64,000 bases of DNA from Rhodobacteraceae bacterium Alg231-04 (GTDB taxonomy: Bacteria; Pseudomonadota; Alphaproteobacteria; Rhodobacterales; Rhodobacteraceae), in the NCBI GenBank assembly GCA_900143635.1, contig FREY01000004.1, positions 372,001 through 436,000 on the forward strand. Reading direction: 5' to 3'. The notes beneath the pieces are model-generated. The model did no database searches, was not told where the DNA came from, and saw only the letters and a program-made list of their open reading frames with translations. Both the position numbers and the translations under genes were made by a program. This document shows positions 17,423 through 26,780 of this stretch, piece after piece (position 1 is the first letter of the stretch; every line of letters begins with the position of its first letter).

Positions 17423-18448
17423 TCAGGCGCGGCGGCGGCCCCGGCGGTTGCGGCGCTCGTTGGCGGCGTCGCTTGCGCCTTCTTCGGTGCCATCACTCTC
17501 GGAAGAGAACGGGCCGAGCACTTCGACGATTTTCTCCAGCGCCGGACGGTCACCGCGCGGGCGGGTGTCCAGTGCTTCGCGCATGGCGCGCAGGTGCTCG
17601 GGCATGGTGCCGCAGCAGCCGCCGATGATTTTGGCGCCGGAATCGCGGGCCATCACCGCATATTCGCCCATCAGTTCGGGCGTGCCGTCATAGTGAATGT
17701 GGCCATCGACATATTTCGGGATGCCGGCATTGCCCTTGGAGATAATGGCGCGTTCGGTGCCCTGGGCAGAGAAGCCCTGAACAGTGCGCAGGATGTCCGA
17801 GGCACCGGTGCCACAGTTGGCACCAAAAGCCAGCGGCTTGTTGTCAAACTCTTCGACCAGCTGCGCCAGCGCAGCGGAGGTCACACCCATCATGGTGCGC
17901 CCGGCGGTGTCAAAGCTCATCGTGCCGGCCCAGGGCATATCGGCCAGTTTGAAGGCCTCGGCGGCGGCGCGGAATTCTTCGGGGGCCGAAATCGTTTCCA
18001 GCCACAGCACGTCAACACCGCCTTCTTTTAGCGCTTCGGCCTGTTCGTGGAACATTTCGACTGCGAGGGCGTGGGACAGTTCCCCCACCGGCTGCATGAT
18101 TTCCCCGGTCGGTCCCACGGATCCGGCCACGGCGATCTTGCGGCCCGCCTTGTCGGCCACTTCGCGGCCCAGTTCGGCGCCGGCGCGGTTCAGTTCGCGC
18201 ACACGCTTTTGGGCGTCGTGCAGTTTCAGCCGTGCAGAGGTGCCCCCAAAGGTATTGGTCAGAAACAGATCGCTGCCCGCATCAACCGAGCCCTGATAGA
18301 GCGCCATGATCTTTTTGGGCTCATCGGTGTTCCACAGCTCCGGCGCGTCGCCAGACTGCAGACCCATGTTGAACAGGTTGGTGCCGGTGGCGCCATCTGC
18401 AAGCAGGGCGTCCTTGGTGGCGAGCAGGGTTTCAAAGGTACTGGTCAT
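17423..18448 (-). CDS. bmt: Cobalamin-linked homocysteine S-methyltransferase (BmtB/MetH-N type)
   Basis: 341 residues from the ATG at 18448. The fold is the zinc-dependent homocysteine methyltransferase barrel: DGATGTNLF near the start, GSVGPTGEIMQP, FGANCGTGASD and IIGGCCGTMPEH, the last two supplying the three zinc cysteines. The last 40 residues are an acidic then Arg-rich tail (ANERRNRRGRRRA). It is the size of the MetH homocysteine domain alone, so it must take the methyl group from a separate corrinoid protein, probably the one at 13747-14445. Annotation pipelines often name this betaine-homocysteine methyltransferase; role in methionine synthesis is from Phaeobacter work as I recall it. 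Confidence 0.85.
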   Translation of the reverse strand: MTSTFETLLATKDALLADGATGTNLFNMGLQSGDAPELWNTDEPKKIMALYQGSVDAGSDLFLTNTFGGTSARLKLHDAQKRVRELNRAGAELGREVADKAGRKIAVAGSVGPTGEIMQPVGELSHALAVEMFHEQAEALKEGGVDVLWLETISAPEEFRAAAEAFKLADMPWAGTMSFDTAGRTMMGVTSAALAQLVEEFDNKPLAFGANCGTGASDILRTVQGFSAQGTERAIISKGNAGIPKYVDGHIHYDGTPELMGEYAVMARDSGAKIIGGCCGTMPEHLRAMREALDTRPRGDRPALEKIVEVLGPFSSESDGTEEGASDAANERRNRRGRRRA

Positions 18449-18508
18449 TGGTCGTGTCCCATTTGGGCCGAAGCACGGACTCCGGGCGGTCATGTCATAA
18501 GGGAAGTG

Positions 18509-20404
18509 TCACGCACGGCGTGCGTTGGCAAATTCGTTTTCTTCATCTTCTTTATGAGGATGAGGCACGGCAGGGTCTGCCTTGGTGTTGATATTGGCCT
18601 GTTGCAGGCGCGGCGGGCGATGAACCAGGCGGACCAGTTCGGCGGCGCTGACGGCCATCTGCCACCAGTTTGGGGCGGCCATATACAGTGGCTCCCACTG
18701 CGGGGCAAAACAGGATTTGAAACGGCGCAAGCCCTTGTCGATCTGGGGCGCCAGACGGTGGTCGGGGGCGGCGGCAAGGGACAGGCGGGCGATGCCTTCG
18801 TCCTTGGCGTGATCGATCGCCGCGCGCACCAGAGAATGGCCGGTGCCATCCGGCGCACCGGGGATGATGCGCATCAGATCGAGACACCATTCACCGGCGC
18901 TTTCATGGAAGCTGGCAAAGGCAATGATTTTACCCTCCTGCCAACCGAGAAAGATTCGCTGCCCCATCAGATAGCCCGGCTCAAACCGTCCCATAGTGGT
19001 GCCAAGCGCCCGCCCGTGGCTGTCCTGCCAGGCGGCATCGACGTCCTGCATCTGGCCTAGCGGCAGATGTTCAGCGGCGCTGCGGACCTCCAGCCCGGCC
19101 TTTTCGGCCTGACGCAGTTTGCGGCGCAGCTGGCGGCGCGAAGATCCGGTATCGCTGTAGGTCAGCGGGTTGAGCACGGCCTCTTCGGCGATGCGCAGAA
19201 CCTGCCAGCCTTTGGCGCGGGCCTTGAGGGCAGTGTGGGCGGAACACTTATAAAAGCAAACGACGGAATTGCGGGATTTTGCGTAGTGTTCCAGTGGTTT
19301 GATCGCTGGTCCTGCGCATCCGGCCACCGGATCAAACAGCGCGATCGAAGCCTGGGGACTGTCCAGAACCGCAAGGCGAGAGCTGCTGCAGGCCAGAACA
19401 TTGCCACCGTTCTGACGGATCACAGCTGTTTCTGATCGCAGCCTGTTGCGGGGCAGGGTTTCGGCGCTGTGGCGTATGGCGGACGGTTGGTGATCGCCTG
19501 CATCCTCGATCAGCCTCGGCATGGCCAGGGTCAGACCAGAGAGAAGCGCGGGCAGGGCGTAATAAACAAGGCGGAAGGCGAGAATGCCGGCCATCAGTTC
19601 CTCACTTCCGGCCAGCGGCAGGAGGGCAACAAGGGTCAGTTCAAACGGGCCGACCCCACCGGGTGCGGAGGAGACAATGGCGGCGCCAAGGGCCAGACAA
19701 TAGGCCGTCAGCAACAGTGGCAGGCTGATGTCCATCGTCTGGGGCAGAAGCAACCAAAGCGCGGTGCCCGCAGCGGCCACATCTACCACTGTCCAGACGG
19801 TAAGCGCAGCCATGGCGGTAAGAGACGGCATCTGAAACCGTTTCTTGCCGAGCGAAATCTCAGGAAAGAGAAAGGACAGCGCGGTGGCACCAAAGACCGC
19901 CAGCAGGATCGCGGCACCGGTCCAGCGCATTGCCGGGCCAGCGGCGCCGAACAGGCAGGCAGTGCCGCAGACCGCCGCCAGTGCAGCAAGAAAGGTGACA
20001 GCAACAAAACTGGTCAGCTGCACCGATTGCAGTGCCGACAGGCCGGGCATCAGCCGCCAGCGGGCATAAGACCCGGTGACCAGACCGAAACCAACAGTCT
20101 GCGAAAGGGCAATCGACGCCATGCCGGATTTGCGGGCGCGCGGCCCGTCCAATTTGGTATTCAAATGTCGGTGGGCCACAGAATCATAGCGCCCCAGCGC
20201 CCAAAAACTGACGCAGGTCGCCAAGAGTGCGCCACCCCATTGCCAGAGCTGCACGCCACGCAGCAATCCTTCCAGATCACTGGGCGAGGGCAGGGCAACA
20301 CGGTCCTGCAGCACCCAAAGGCACAGGGCAGTGACCATAAAGGGAAAGGTCAGGCGCAGAAGCCGGGTAGCCGGTCGCGGGACAGCTAGGCGATTGATAG
20401 GCAT
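18509..20404 (-). CDS. MprF-like protein: flippase membrane domain plus DUF2156 phosphatidylglycerol lysyltransferase-type domain
   Basis: 631 residues from the ATG at 20404, which has AAGGAG upstream. The first 320 residues contain about eight hydrophobic segments (e.g. FMVTALCLWVL, LLATCVSFWALG, SAPGGVGPFELTLVALLPLAG), the last carrying the conserved GPFE-type motif of MprF flippases. Residues about 340-620 are a GNAT-like DUF2156 domain (RRQLRRKLRQAEKAGLEVR, FASFHESAGEWCLDLMRI). MprF adds an amino acid to phosphatidylglycerol and flips it, lowering negative surface charge. It is shorter than the 840-residue Staphylococcus enzyme, with fewer membrane spans. bmt follows 60 bases downstream on the same strand. 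Confidence 0.82.
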   Translation of the reverse strand: MPINRLAVPRPATRLLRLTFPFMVTALCLWVLQDRVALPSPSDLEGLLRGVQLWQWGGALLATCVSFWALGRYDSVAHRHLNTKLDGPRARKSGMASIALSQTVGFGLVTGSYARWRLMPGLSALQSVQLTSFVAVTFLAALAAVCGTACLFGAAGPAMRWTGAAILLAVFGATALSFLFPEISLGKKRFQMPSLTAMAALTVWTVVDVAAAGTALWLLLPQTMDISLPLLLTAYCLALGAAIVSSAPGGVGPFELTLVALLPLAGSEELMAGILAFRLVYYALPALLSGLTLAMPRLIEDAGDHQPSAIRHSAETLPRNRLRSETAVIRQNGGNVLACSSSRLAVLDSPQASIALFDPVAGCAGPAIKPLEHYAKSRNSVVCFYKCSAHTALKARAKGWQVLRIAEEAVLNPLTYSDTGSSRRQLRRKLRQAEKAGLEVRSAAEHLPLGQMQDVDAAWQDSHGRALGTTMGRFEPGYLMGQRIFLGWQEGKIIAFASFHESAGEWCLDLMRIIPGAPDGTGHSLVRAAIDHAKDEGIARLSLAAAPDHRLAPQIDKGLRRFKSCFAPQWEPLYMAAPNWWQMAVSAAELVRLVHRPPRLQQANINTKADPAVPHPHKEDEENEFANARRA

Positions 20405-20612
20405 TTGGCTCCTTGGGGCGGGCTGGGACCTGATCACGCGAAGGTAGGCGATGCCTGTTTCGGTTCGGTTAACCCAATGGATTTAGCGCGCCGCATACCC
20501 CGCGGGAGGCGCGAAAATCAAGATAGTGTGTTCAAGGAGAGGTGGAACGCCGCAGGTGCCATGGCCGATTTGCATCGTGACTATGGGGCAAAGGGCGTTG
20601 TGGCAGGCAATA

Positions 20613-20633
20613 CTGCCCCGAAAACCGGGGCAG
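20613..20633 (-). terminator. Stem-loop after the zeta-subunit gene
   Basis: CTGCCCCG-aaaac-CGGGGCAG, an 8-bp perfect stem 30 bases beyond the stop of the reverse-strand gene at 20663. No clear T-run. Confidence 0.5.
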
Positions 20634-20662
20634 CCCTAATAATGGTTTTGAAACGCGCGGTG

Positions 20663-20980
20663 TCAGCCGGCCTCTGACAGGACTTCTTCTTTGGCCTGAG
20701 GCATCAGCTCTGCCCGTTTGGCGCGGATCGCGTCAGAAGTGACTTTGCCTTCCAGATCGGCCGTTACCTGACGGATCACATCCTCATGGCCGGCCTCTTC
20801 CAGATCACTGGTCACAACCGTCAGCGCATAGGTTTCGGCCTCGCTGCCGACCTTGCCCATCTGGCTTGCCGCCCAGAGCCCCAAAAGTTTGTTGCAGCGA
20901 GCTTCGGCCTTGAACTGCATTTCTTCGTCATGGGCGTATTTGGCTTCGAATGCCAGTTCACGGTCGTCAAATGTCGTCAT
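20663..20980 (-). CDS. DUF1476 protein, zeta-subunit-type inhibitor of F1Fo-ATPase
   Basis: 105 residues from the ATG at 20980, matching the usual 104-107. The sequence MTTFDDRELAFEAKYAHDEEMQFKAEARCNKLLG, cited here only for its start MTTFDDRE and the AKYAHDEE segment, is characteristic of the alphaproteobacterial zeta subunit first found in Paracoccus. That protein inserts its N-terminus into F1 to stop ATP hydrolysis. An in-frame ATG six codons upstream lacks spacing for the AGGG site. It diverges from purC. Confidence 0.9.
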   Translation of the reverse strand: MTTFDDRELAFEAKYAHDEEMQFKAEARCNKLLGLWAASQMGKVGSEAETYALTVVTSDLEEAGHEDVIRQVTADLEGKVTSDAIRAKRAELMPQAKEEVLSEAG

Positions 20981-21269
20981 GTCGTGCCCTTCCGTCAAAT
21001 AAGTTTGGCTATGTTAGAAATATGGGTCCGCCCTGTGCGTGAGACAAGGGGAGCAACCGTGCCAGACCTTTGTTTTAAGCGACAATTCGGAGTTTCCTGT
21101 GCCCAGAGTGCCGCGGCAGCAACACTGAGTGGTGCGGATTGTTTGTGGATGGTTGGGACAAACTGCCCAGCAACAGCGATTTCGCCATGCTTGCGGCGCT
21201 GCGGCCCTTGCCGTAAGAGGGCGCACAAATGGGATTCATCTCCCCCAAGGCAATTGTGAAAGGCTGTCC

Positions 21270-22031
21270 ATGGCACGTCGCAAGAAGATTTACGAAGGCA
21301 AGGCAAAAACCCTCTATGAGGGCCCGGAGCCGGGGACCATTGTCCAGTACTTCAAGGACGATGCCACCGCCTTTAACGCCGAGAAAAAGGATGTGATCGA
21401 AGGCAAGGGTGTGCTGAACAACCTGCTGAGCGAGTTCTTCATGCTTGGCCTTGGCCAGATCGGCGTTCCGACGCATTTCCTCAAGCGCCTGAACATGCGT
21501 GAGCAGCTTATTCGCTCCTGCGAGATCGTGCCGCTGGAAGTGATCGTGCGCAACTATGCCGCCGGTAGCCTATCCAAGCGTCTGGGGATTGACGAGGGCA
21601 CCCAGCTGCCGCGCCCGATCGTGGAATACTGCTACAAGGACGACGCTCTGGGTGATCCGCTGGTCAGCGAAGAACATATCGCTGCCTTTGGCTGGGCCAG
21701 CCAGCAGGACATGGATGATATCCTCAGCCTCGCACTGCGGGTGAATGATTTCCTGTCCGGCATCTTCCTGGCCGTGGGCATTCGTCTGGTCGACTTCAAA
21801 ATCGAGATCGGCCGCGTCTACGATGGCGACTTCATGCGCCTGATCATCGCTGATGAGATCAGCCCTGACAGCTGCCGCCTCTGGGATATTGAGACCGGTG
21901 AAAAGCTGGACAAGGACGTGTTCCGCCGCGATCTGGGCAGCCTGACCGACGCCTACTCGGAAGTGGCCCGCCGTCTGGGCGTGATGCCGAACACACCACC
22001 AACCGGCGGCAAGCCGACTTTGGTGAACTGA
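21270..22031 (+). CDS. purC: Phosphoribosylaminoimidazole-succinocarboxamide synthase
   Basis: 253 residues. SAICAR synthetase joins aspartate to CAIR with ATP. Signatures present are [18 protein letters not shown] at the start, [27 protein letters not shown] and the [13 protein letters not shown] active-site segment. The ATG at 21270 has AAGG upstream. purS and purQ follow on the same strand; a hairpin at 22052-22072 lies between purC and purS. Confidence 0.97.
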   Translation: MARRKKIYEGKAKTLYEGPEPGTIVQYFKDDATAFNAEKKDVIEGKGVLNNLLSEFFMLGLGQIGVPTHFLKRLNMREQLIRSCEIVPLEVIVRNYAAGSLSKRLGIDEGTQLPRPIVEYCYKDDALGDPLVSEEHIAAFGWASQQDMDDILSLALRVNDFLSGIFLAVGIRLVDFKIEIGRVYDGDFMRLIIADEISPDSCRLWDIETGEKLDKDVFRRDLGSLTDAYSEVARRLGVMPNTPPTGGKPTLVN

Positions 22032-22051
22032 TCCGCATCTGCGGAACCGGA

Positions 22052-22072
22052 CCCGCGCTGTGACGGCGCGGG
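22052..22072 (+). terminator. Hairpin between purC and purS
   Basis: CCCGCGC-tgtgacg-GCGCGGG followed by an AT-rich stretch with a T5 run about ten bases on. It may attenuate read-through from purC into purSQ. Confidence 0.45.
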
Positions 22073-22138
22073 ATTTAAGTATTTTTGAAAAGATGAAGCC
22101 CGGTTGGGCTGAGCCACCGAAACCTGAGGGATGATGCA

Positions 22139-22369
22139 ATGAAGGCACGGGTGCATGTGATGCTGAAGAACGGGGTTCTGGATCCGCAGGGTGAGGCGAC
22201 ACGCCACGCGCTGGGAAATCTGGGCTTTGACAAGGTTGAAGGCGTACGTCAGGGCAAGGTTATCGACCTGCAGCTGGCAGAAGGCGCGACCGAGGCGGAT
22301 GTGACCGAGATGTGCGAAAAGCTGCTCGCCAACACCGTGATCGAATCCTACAGCTTCGAGATTCAGTGA
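22139..22369 (+). CDS. purS: Phosphoribosylformylglycinamidine synthase, PurS subunit
   Basis: 76 residues, the normal size. PurS forms the FGAM synthetase complex with PurQ and the small-type PurL. The sequence [19 protein letters not shown] and [19 protein letters not shown] are family signatures. Its stop overlaps the purQ start codon (TGATG). purL is not in this window. Confidence 0.96.
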   Translation: MKARVHVMLKNGVLDPQGEATRHALGNLGFDKVEGVRQGKVIDLQLAEGATEADVTEMCEKLLANTVIESYSFEIQ

Positions 22370-23037
22370 TGAAGGCGGCGGTAGTAGTCTTTCCGGGTTC
22401 CAACTGCGACCGCGACCTTGCGGTGGCGTTTGAACAGACCGGCTTCGACGTCTCCATGGTCTGGCACAAGGACAGCGCGCTGCCCGAGGGCATCGATATC
22501 GTTGGCGTGCCGGGCGGGTTCTCTTATGGCGATTACCTGCGCTGCGGTGCCATTGCGGCACAATCGCCGATCTGCCAGTCGGTGGTCGAGCACACCAAGC
22601 GCGGCGGCTATGCCATTGGCATCTGCAACGGCTTTCAGATCCTAACCGAAACCGGCATCCTGCCGGGCGCTCTGCTGCGCAATGCCGGTCTGAAATACAT
22701 CTGCCGCACAGTAGGCCTGAAAGTGACGACTGCAGATAGCGTCTTTACCCAAGGCTACAACGCAGGCGATTTGATCGGCGTGCCAATCGCGCACCATGAC
22801 GGCAACTATTACGCGGACGCTGAAACCGTGAAGGCGCTGCAGGATCAGGATCGTGTGGCCTTCAGCTATACCGACAACCCGAACGGGTCTGTTGCGGATA
22901 TCGCGGGCATCTTATCTGAGAACCGCCGTGTGCTGGGCATGATGCCCCACCCGGAGCGGGCGGCGGATGATGGCCACGGTGGCACGGATGGCGCGGCGGT
23001 GTTCCGCGCATTGCAAGGCATTGCTGCCACTGCGTGA
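22369..23037 (+). CDS. purQ: Phosphoribosylformylglycinamidine synthase, glutaminase subunit
   Basis: 222 residues. It releases ammonia from glutamine for the PurL active site. The class I glutaminase triad is visible: Cys86 in GICNGFQIL, and His and Glu in MPHPERA near residue 200. The N-terminal [14 protein letters not shown] is typical. Translation is coupled to purS by the one-base stop/start overlap. Confidence 0.97.
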   Translation: MKAAVVVFPGSNCDRDLAVAFEQTGFDVSMVWHKDSALPEGIDIVGVPGGFSYGDYLRCGAIAAQSPICQSVVEHTKRGGYAIGICNGFQILTETGILPGALLRNAGLKYICRTVGLKVTTADSVFTQGYNAGDLIGVPIAHHDGNYYADAETVKALQDQDRVAFSYTDNPNGSVADIAGILSENRRVLGMMPHPERAADDGHGGTDGAAVFRALQGIAATA

Positions 23038-23073
23038 CTTGGCAAGACGGGGCGGGCGCAATAGTTTCAGACC

Positions 23074-24846
23074 ATGACCGCCCCGTTAGACACACCGCCA
23101 GTGGCGGAACCTTCCGAAAGCCCGCGGACCATTTCCTGGACGGCGCGGTTTTCGCTCGCGTTAGTCTTTGTGGCGGCGGTGGCGACAGTCTGGGTCACCA
23201 ACCGTTTGCTGACCGACCGTTTCACCGAAAGCACCCGCAACCGGGCTGAACTTCGGCTGGCGCTCTATTCCGGAAACCTGCTGAGTGAGCTGCGTCAGAA
23301 CGCCATTGTTCCGCAGCTTTTGGCGCGCGATCAGTCGCTGATACAGGCCCTGGACACGCGGGACTTTTCTCTTTCCACCCAGCGGTTGATGACCTTTGTT
23401 GATGAGATTGGCGCCGCGTCGATCCTGATGCTGGATCAGGACGGGCGCACTGTTGCTGCGACCGATCGCAACCGGCTGGGCGAAAGCCGGCGGCAGGAAT
23501 CCTATTTTGTTGACGCGGTACGTTCAAACACCACGGTTTTTTCGGTCAGCGAGCGTCAGGCGGGCGGCTATCGCTTTACCTATGCGCGCCGGGTCGAAGA
23601 CCCTGATTCGGTGCTGGGGGTTATCGTAGTTGAGGTTGATCTGCAGAAATTCGAACGCGCCTGGGCGGGAATTTCTGATGCGGTGATGGTAACCGACAGC
23701 ACTGGCAGCATTATCCTGGCCACCGAAAACCGCTGGCGGGGCTTGCGCGAGGAAGAGGCGCTGAAGCTTCAGACGCCACAAAGCGCGATCCAGCGGGCCA
23801 TCCGCGCCACCACTGACTGGACCGCCCTGCCGCCTGATGCCTATCTGCGCGGCGAAGCGGTGATGCGGCTGGAAAACCGGATCTCGTTCCGCGGCTGGCG
23901 CATCACCTCTTATACGACCTTTGAATCGATCCGCGAGAAGGTGAACACAGTTCTGGCGCTGGAAATCATGGGATTCGCCATCCTTCTGGCGCTGGCCTTT
24001 TACGCGCTCAGCCGAAAGACCGCGCTGCGCATGGCGCTGTTCCAGCGCGAGTCGGCAGAGCTTCGCCAATTGAACACCCGACTACAGCGGGAAATCGCCG
24101 AGCGTGAAAGGGTGCAAGAGACCCTTGCTGTGGCCGAACAGACCCTGGCCCAAAGCTCCAAACTGGCCGCGCTGGGAGAGATGTCTGCCGCCGTCAGCCA
24201 CGAGCTGAACCAGCCGCTGGCGGCGATGAAAACCTATCTGGCCGGCGCCCGTCTTTTGTTGGGAAGAAACCGTCCGGAAGAAGCACTTGCCTCCTTTGGG
24301 CGCATCGATGACCTGATCGAACGCATGGGTGCCATCACCAAGCAGCTGAAGTCTTATGCCCGCAAGGGCGGCGACCATTTCGTGCCTGTAAACATGGGGC
24401 AGGCGCTTGCCTCATCCCTGTCGATGATGGAACCGCAGCTGCGCGAACGACAAGTGCAGATCACCAGAATCCTGCCGGAAGAGCCGGTTCATGTGATGGG
24501 CGATCAGGTGCGGGTCGAACAAGTTATGGTCAACCTCTTGCGAAATGCCCTCGACGCTACCAAATCCGTGGACGACCCGGAAGTTGAGATTATCTTGGCA
24601 GCGGGAGAGACCGCCACATTGACCGTGCGGGACAATGGCGATGGCATCAAGGACTTCGACGCATTGTTTGAGCCCTTCTACACCACCAAGCAGCCGGGTG
24701 ACGGTGTTGGCTTGGGGCTTGCCATTTCCTCGGGGATCGTAAACGACCTCGGCGGCCGGTTGACGGCACGTAATGGTCAAAGCGGCGGTGCGGTGTTTGA
24801 AATGCAGTTGCCGGTCCTGGTGGGTGGAATAGAAGCCGCCGAATAG
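23074..24846 (+). CDS. DctB-family membrane sensor histidine kinase
   Basis: 590 residues. A transmembrane segment at about 25-45 and another at about 290-310 enclose a periplasmic double-PAS/Cache sensor (FVDEIGAASILMLDQDGRTVAATDRNRLG, then SYFVDAV and GGYRFTYARRV), the arrangement of the C4-dicarboxylate sensor DctB. A coiled coil (RESAELRQLNTRLQREIAERERV) leads to the H-box SAAVSHELNQPLAAMKTYLAGA, the N-box and the G-boxes DNGDGIKD and GVGLGLAI. It probably phosphorylates the regulator encoded 30 bases downstream. No dctPQM transporter genes are present, so the ligand is inferred only from the family. Confidence 0.88.
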   Translation: MTAPLDTPPVAEPSESPRTISWTARFSLALVFVAAVATVWVTNRLLTDRFTESTRNRAELRLALYSGNLLSELRQNAIVPQLLARDQSLIQALDTRDFSLSTQRLMTFVDEIGAASILMLDQDGRTVAATDRNRLGESRRQESYFVDAVRSNTTVFSVSERQAGGYRFTYARRVEDPDSVLGVIVVEVDLQKFERAWAGISDAVMVTDSTGSIILATENRWRGLREEEALKLQTPQSAIQRAIRATTDWTALPPDAYLRGEAVMRLENRISFRGWRITSYTTFESIREKVNTVLALEIMGFAILLALAFYALSRKTALRMALFQRESAELRQLNTRLQREIAERERVQETLAVAEQTLAQSSKLAALGEMSAAVSHELNQPLAAMKTYLAGARLLLGRNRPEEALASFGRIDDLIERMGAITKQLKSYARKGGDHFVPVNMGQALASSLSMMEPQLRERQVQITRILPEEPVHVMGDQVRVEQVMVNLLRNALDATKSVDDPEVEIILAAGETATLTVRDNGDGIKDFDALFEPFYTTKQPGDGVGLGLAISSGIVNDLGGRLTARNGQSGGAVFEMQLPVLVGGIEAAE

Positions 24847-24876
24847 GCGCAGATGTGGGTTTAGGAGTACTTGTAA

Positions 24877-26211
24877 ATGGCACAGGCCATGAAAATCGCA
24901 ATTGTCGACGACGAACAGGATATGCGCCAGTCGATCAGCCAGTGGCTGGCCTTGTCGGGTTACGACACCGAGACCTTTGCCAGCGCAGAAGAGGCGCTGA
25001 AGGTTCTGGGCGCTGATTATCCGGGCATTGTGATTTCTGACATCAAGATGCCGGGCATGGACGGGATGCAGTTTCTGAAGAAACTGATGGGCAGCGACAG
25101 CGCCCTGCCTGTTATCATGATCACCGGTCACGGCGATGTGCCAATGGCTGTGGAAGCGATGCGCGTTGGTGCTTTTGACTTCCTTGAAAAACCCTTCAAC
25201 CCCGACCGCATGTCCGAGCTTGCAAAACGCGCCACCAATGCGCGCCGTCTGACGCTGGACAACCGGGTGCTGCGCCGCGAACTCTCTGACGGTGGTCAGA
25301 TCATGAAAAAGCTGATCGGCGCCAGCCCGGTGATGGAGCGTCTGAAGGAGGATATTCTGGATCTGGGGCAGGCGGATGGCCATGTTCTGATCGACGGCGA
25401 AACAGGCACCGGCAAGACGCTGGTGGCCCATGCGCTGCACGCGGTTGGCAGCCGGGCGGGCAAGAAATTCGTCCTGATTTCCTGTGCGGCCTTCGAGGAA
25501 GAGGCACTGACCAAACGTTTGTTCGGCCCGATGATGCCCGAAGACAGCATGTTGCCGGCCATGGAAGAAGCCCGCGGCGGCACGTTGGTGTTGGAAGATA
25601 TCGAAGCGCTAAGCGAGAGCCTGCAGGCCAAATTACTCAATGTGATCAACGAACAAGGCATGCCCGGTGAGACCCGGATCATCGGTATTTCCAATCTTCA
25701 GGAAGCCGGTAAATCCTGCGAGGACATGCTGCGCCCGGATCTCTATTATCGTTTGGCGGCGCTGAAAATCACCGTGCCGCCGTTGCGCCAGCGCGGCGAG
25801 GATATCCTGACCCTGTTCACCCGCCTGTCGGAACAGTTCGCCGAGGAATACGGCTGTGACACGCCGCAGGTCTCGGCACAGGAGGCCGCGCAGCTGTTGC
25901 AGGCACCCTGGCCCGGAAATGTGCGTCAGCTGATCAATATCGCCGAACGCGCCGTCCTGCAGGCACGGCGCGGGTCCGGCACGATCGCTTCCCTGCTGAT
26001 GTCGGATCACGAAGAAATGCAGCCTGTAATGACCACCGAAGGCAAACCCTTGAAGGAATATGTCGAGGCGTTCGAGCGGATGCTTATTGATAACACCATG
26101 CGGCGTCACAAGGGCTCCATTGCATCGGTGATGGAAGAGCTGTGCCTGCCACGCCGTACGCTGAATGAAAAAATGGCCAAATACGGCCTGCAGCGCGCAG
26201 AATATCTGTGA
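24877..26211 (+). CDS. NtrC/DctD-family response regulator lacking the GAFTGA motif
   Basis: 444 residues. The receiver domain has Asp55 (ISDIKMPGMDG) and Lys105 (EKPFNP). The AAA+ domain has Walker A GETGTGKT at 174-181, Walker B GGTLVLEDIEAL and the arginine-finger region LRPDLYYRLAALKITVPPLRQR. Where sigma-54 activators have ELFGHxxGAFTGA, this protein reads RLFGPMMPEDSM (about 214-225), so the loop that contacts sigma-54 is absent. A Fis-type helix-turn-helix closes the protein (IASVMEELCLPRRTLNEKMAKYGL). It is likely partnered with the kinase just upstream. It may act on sigma-70 promoters, as Rhodobacter NtrC does. Confidence 0.9.
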   Translation: MAQAMKIAIVDDEQDMRQSISQWLALSGYDTETFASAEEALKVLGADYPGIVISDIKMPGMDGMQFLKKLMGSDSALPVIMITGHGDVPMAVEAMRVGAFDFLEKPFNPDRMSELAKRATNARRLTLDNRVLRRELSDGGQIMKKLIGASPVMERLKEDILDLGQADGHVLIDGETGTGKTLVAHALHAVGSRAGKKFVLISCAAFEEEALTKRLFGPMMPEDSMLPAMEEARGGTLVLEDIEALSESLQAKLLNVINEQGMPGETRIIGISNLQEAGKSCEDMLRPDLYYRLAALKITVPPLRQRGEDILTLFTRLSEQFAEEYGCDTPQVSAQEAAQLLQAPWPGNVRQLINIAERAVLQARRGSGTIASLLMSDHEEMQPVMTTEGKPLKEYVEAFERMLIDNTMRRHKGSIASVMEELCLPRRTLNEKMAKYGLQRAEYL

Positions 26212-26221
26212 ATGACAAATA

Positions 26222-26248
26222 GGGAGAGGGAACGCGGGTTCCTCTCCC
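26222..26248 (+). terminator. Terminator of the two-component operon
   Basis: GGGAGAGG(g)AAC-gcgg-GTTCCTCTCCC with one bulged G, ten bases after the regulator stop. Confidence 0.6.
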
Positions 26249-26780
26249 AAGCTTTGGCACCAAGGAGTCCCGCGGTATCAGCTACACCTATGATGCCTGA
26301 TCGCCGCCTGCGGTGAAAAACAGGAAATCAGGCAGTGAGGATGTGATTTTCCTCCCCTTCATCTTTTGTCCATTGTCATTACCTATCCACAGGTCTTATG
26401 TTGACCGAACGGGACCGGTCTTTTCCGAAGATACCATCCCGCAACAATGAGTTTCGCTGGTTTGCGCCAACGTCCGGCATGATCCGAGACGGCCAGATCA
26501 GACCGATTGGCCCCGTATTCGGGGCAATTTAGCACCAAACCCGGAACGTTCCGGGGGCGGATAAAATGGACAGGGTCCGGGATCCACCCGCCTGCCGGAG
26601 AAAAAACGCGATGACACGCGCGCGCGCATTAAGCATGAGAGCAGAACGGCCGGGATCTTTTTCCGACGCGCCTTCTTGCCACGCGCAGCCCGAGATCGCC
26701 CAGACAAGACACCACCCCAAAAGCGCCCGTCCACCCGGACAGGGCAGGCGGACGCCGTTGGCAGGGTGCACCAAGGACAC
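26249..26780 (+). other. Long intergenic region and probable 5' leader of rne
   Basis: More than 500 bases without a supported gene precede rne. Structure noted: TTGGCCCCG-tatt-CGGGGCAA (26507-26527, one bulge) followed by TTT, then the perfect 16-base palindrome CCCGGAACGTTCCGGG at 26540-26555. Long leaders on rne are known to mediate RNase E autoregulation in enterobacteria; the same use here is inference. Confidence 0.45.
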
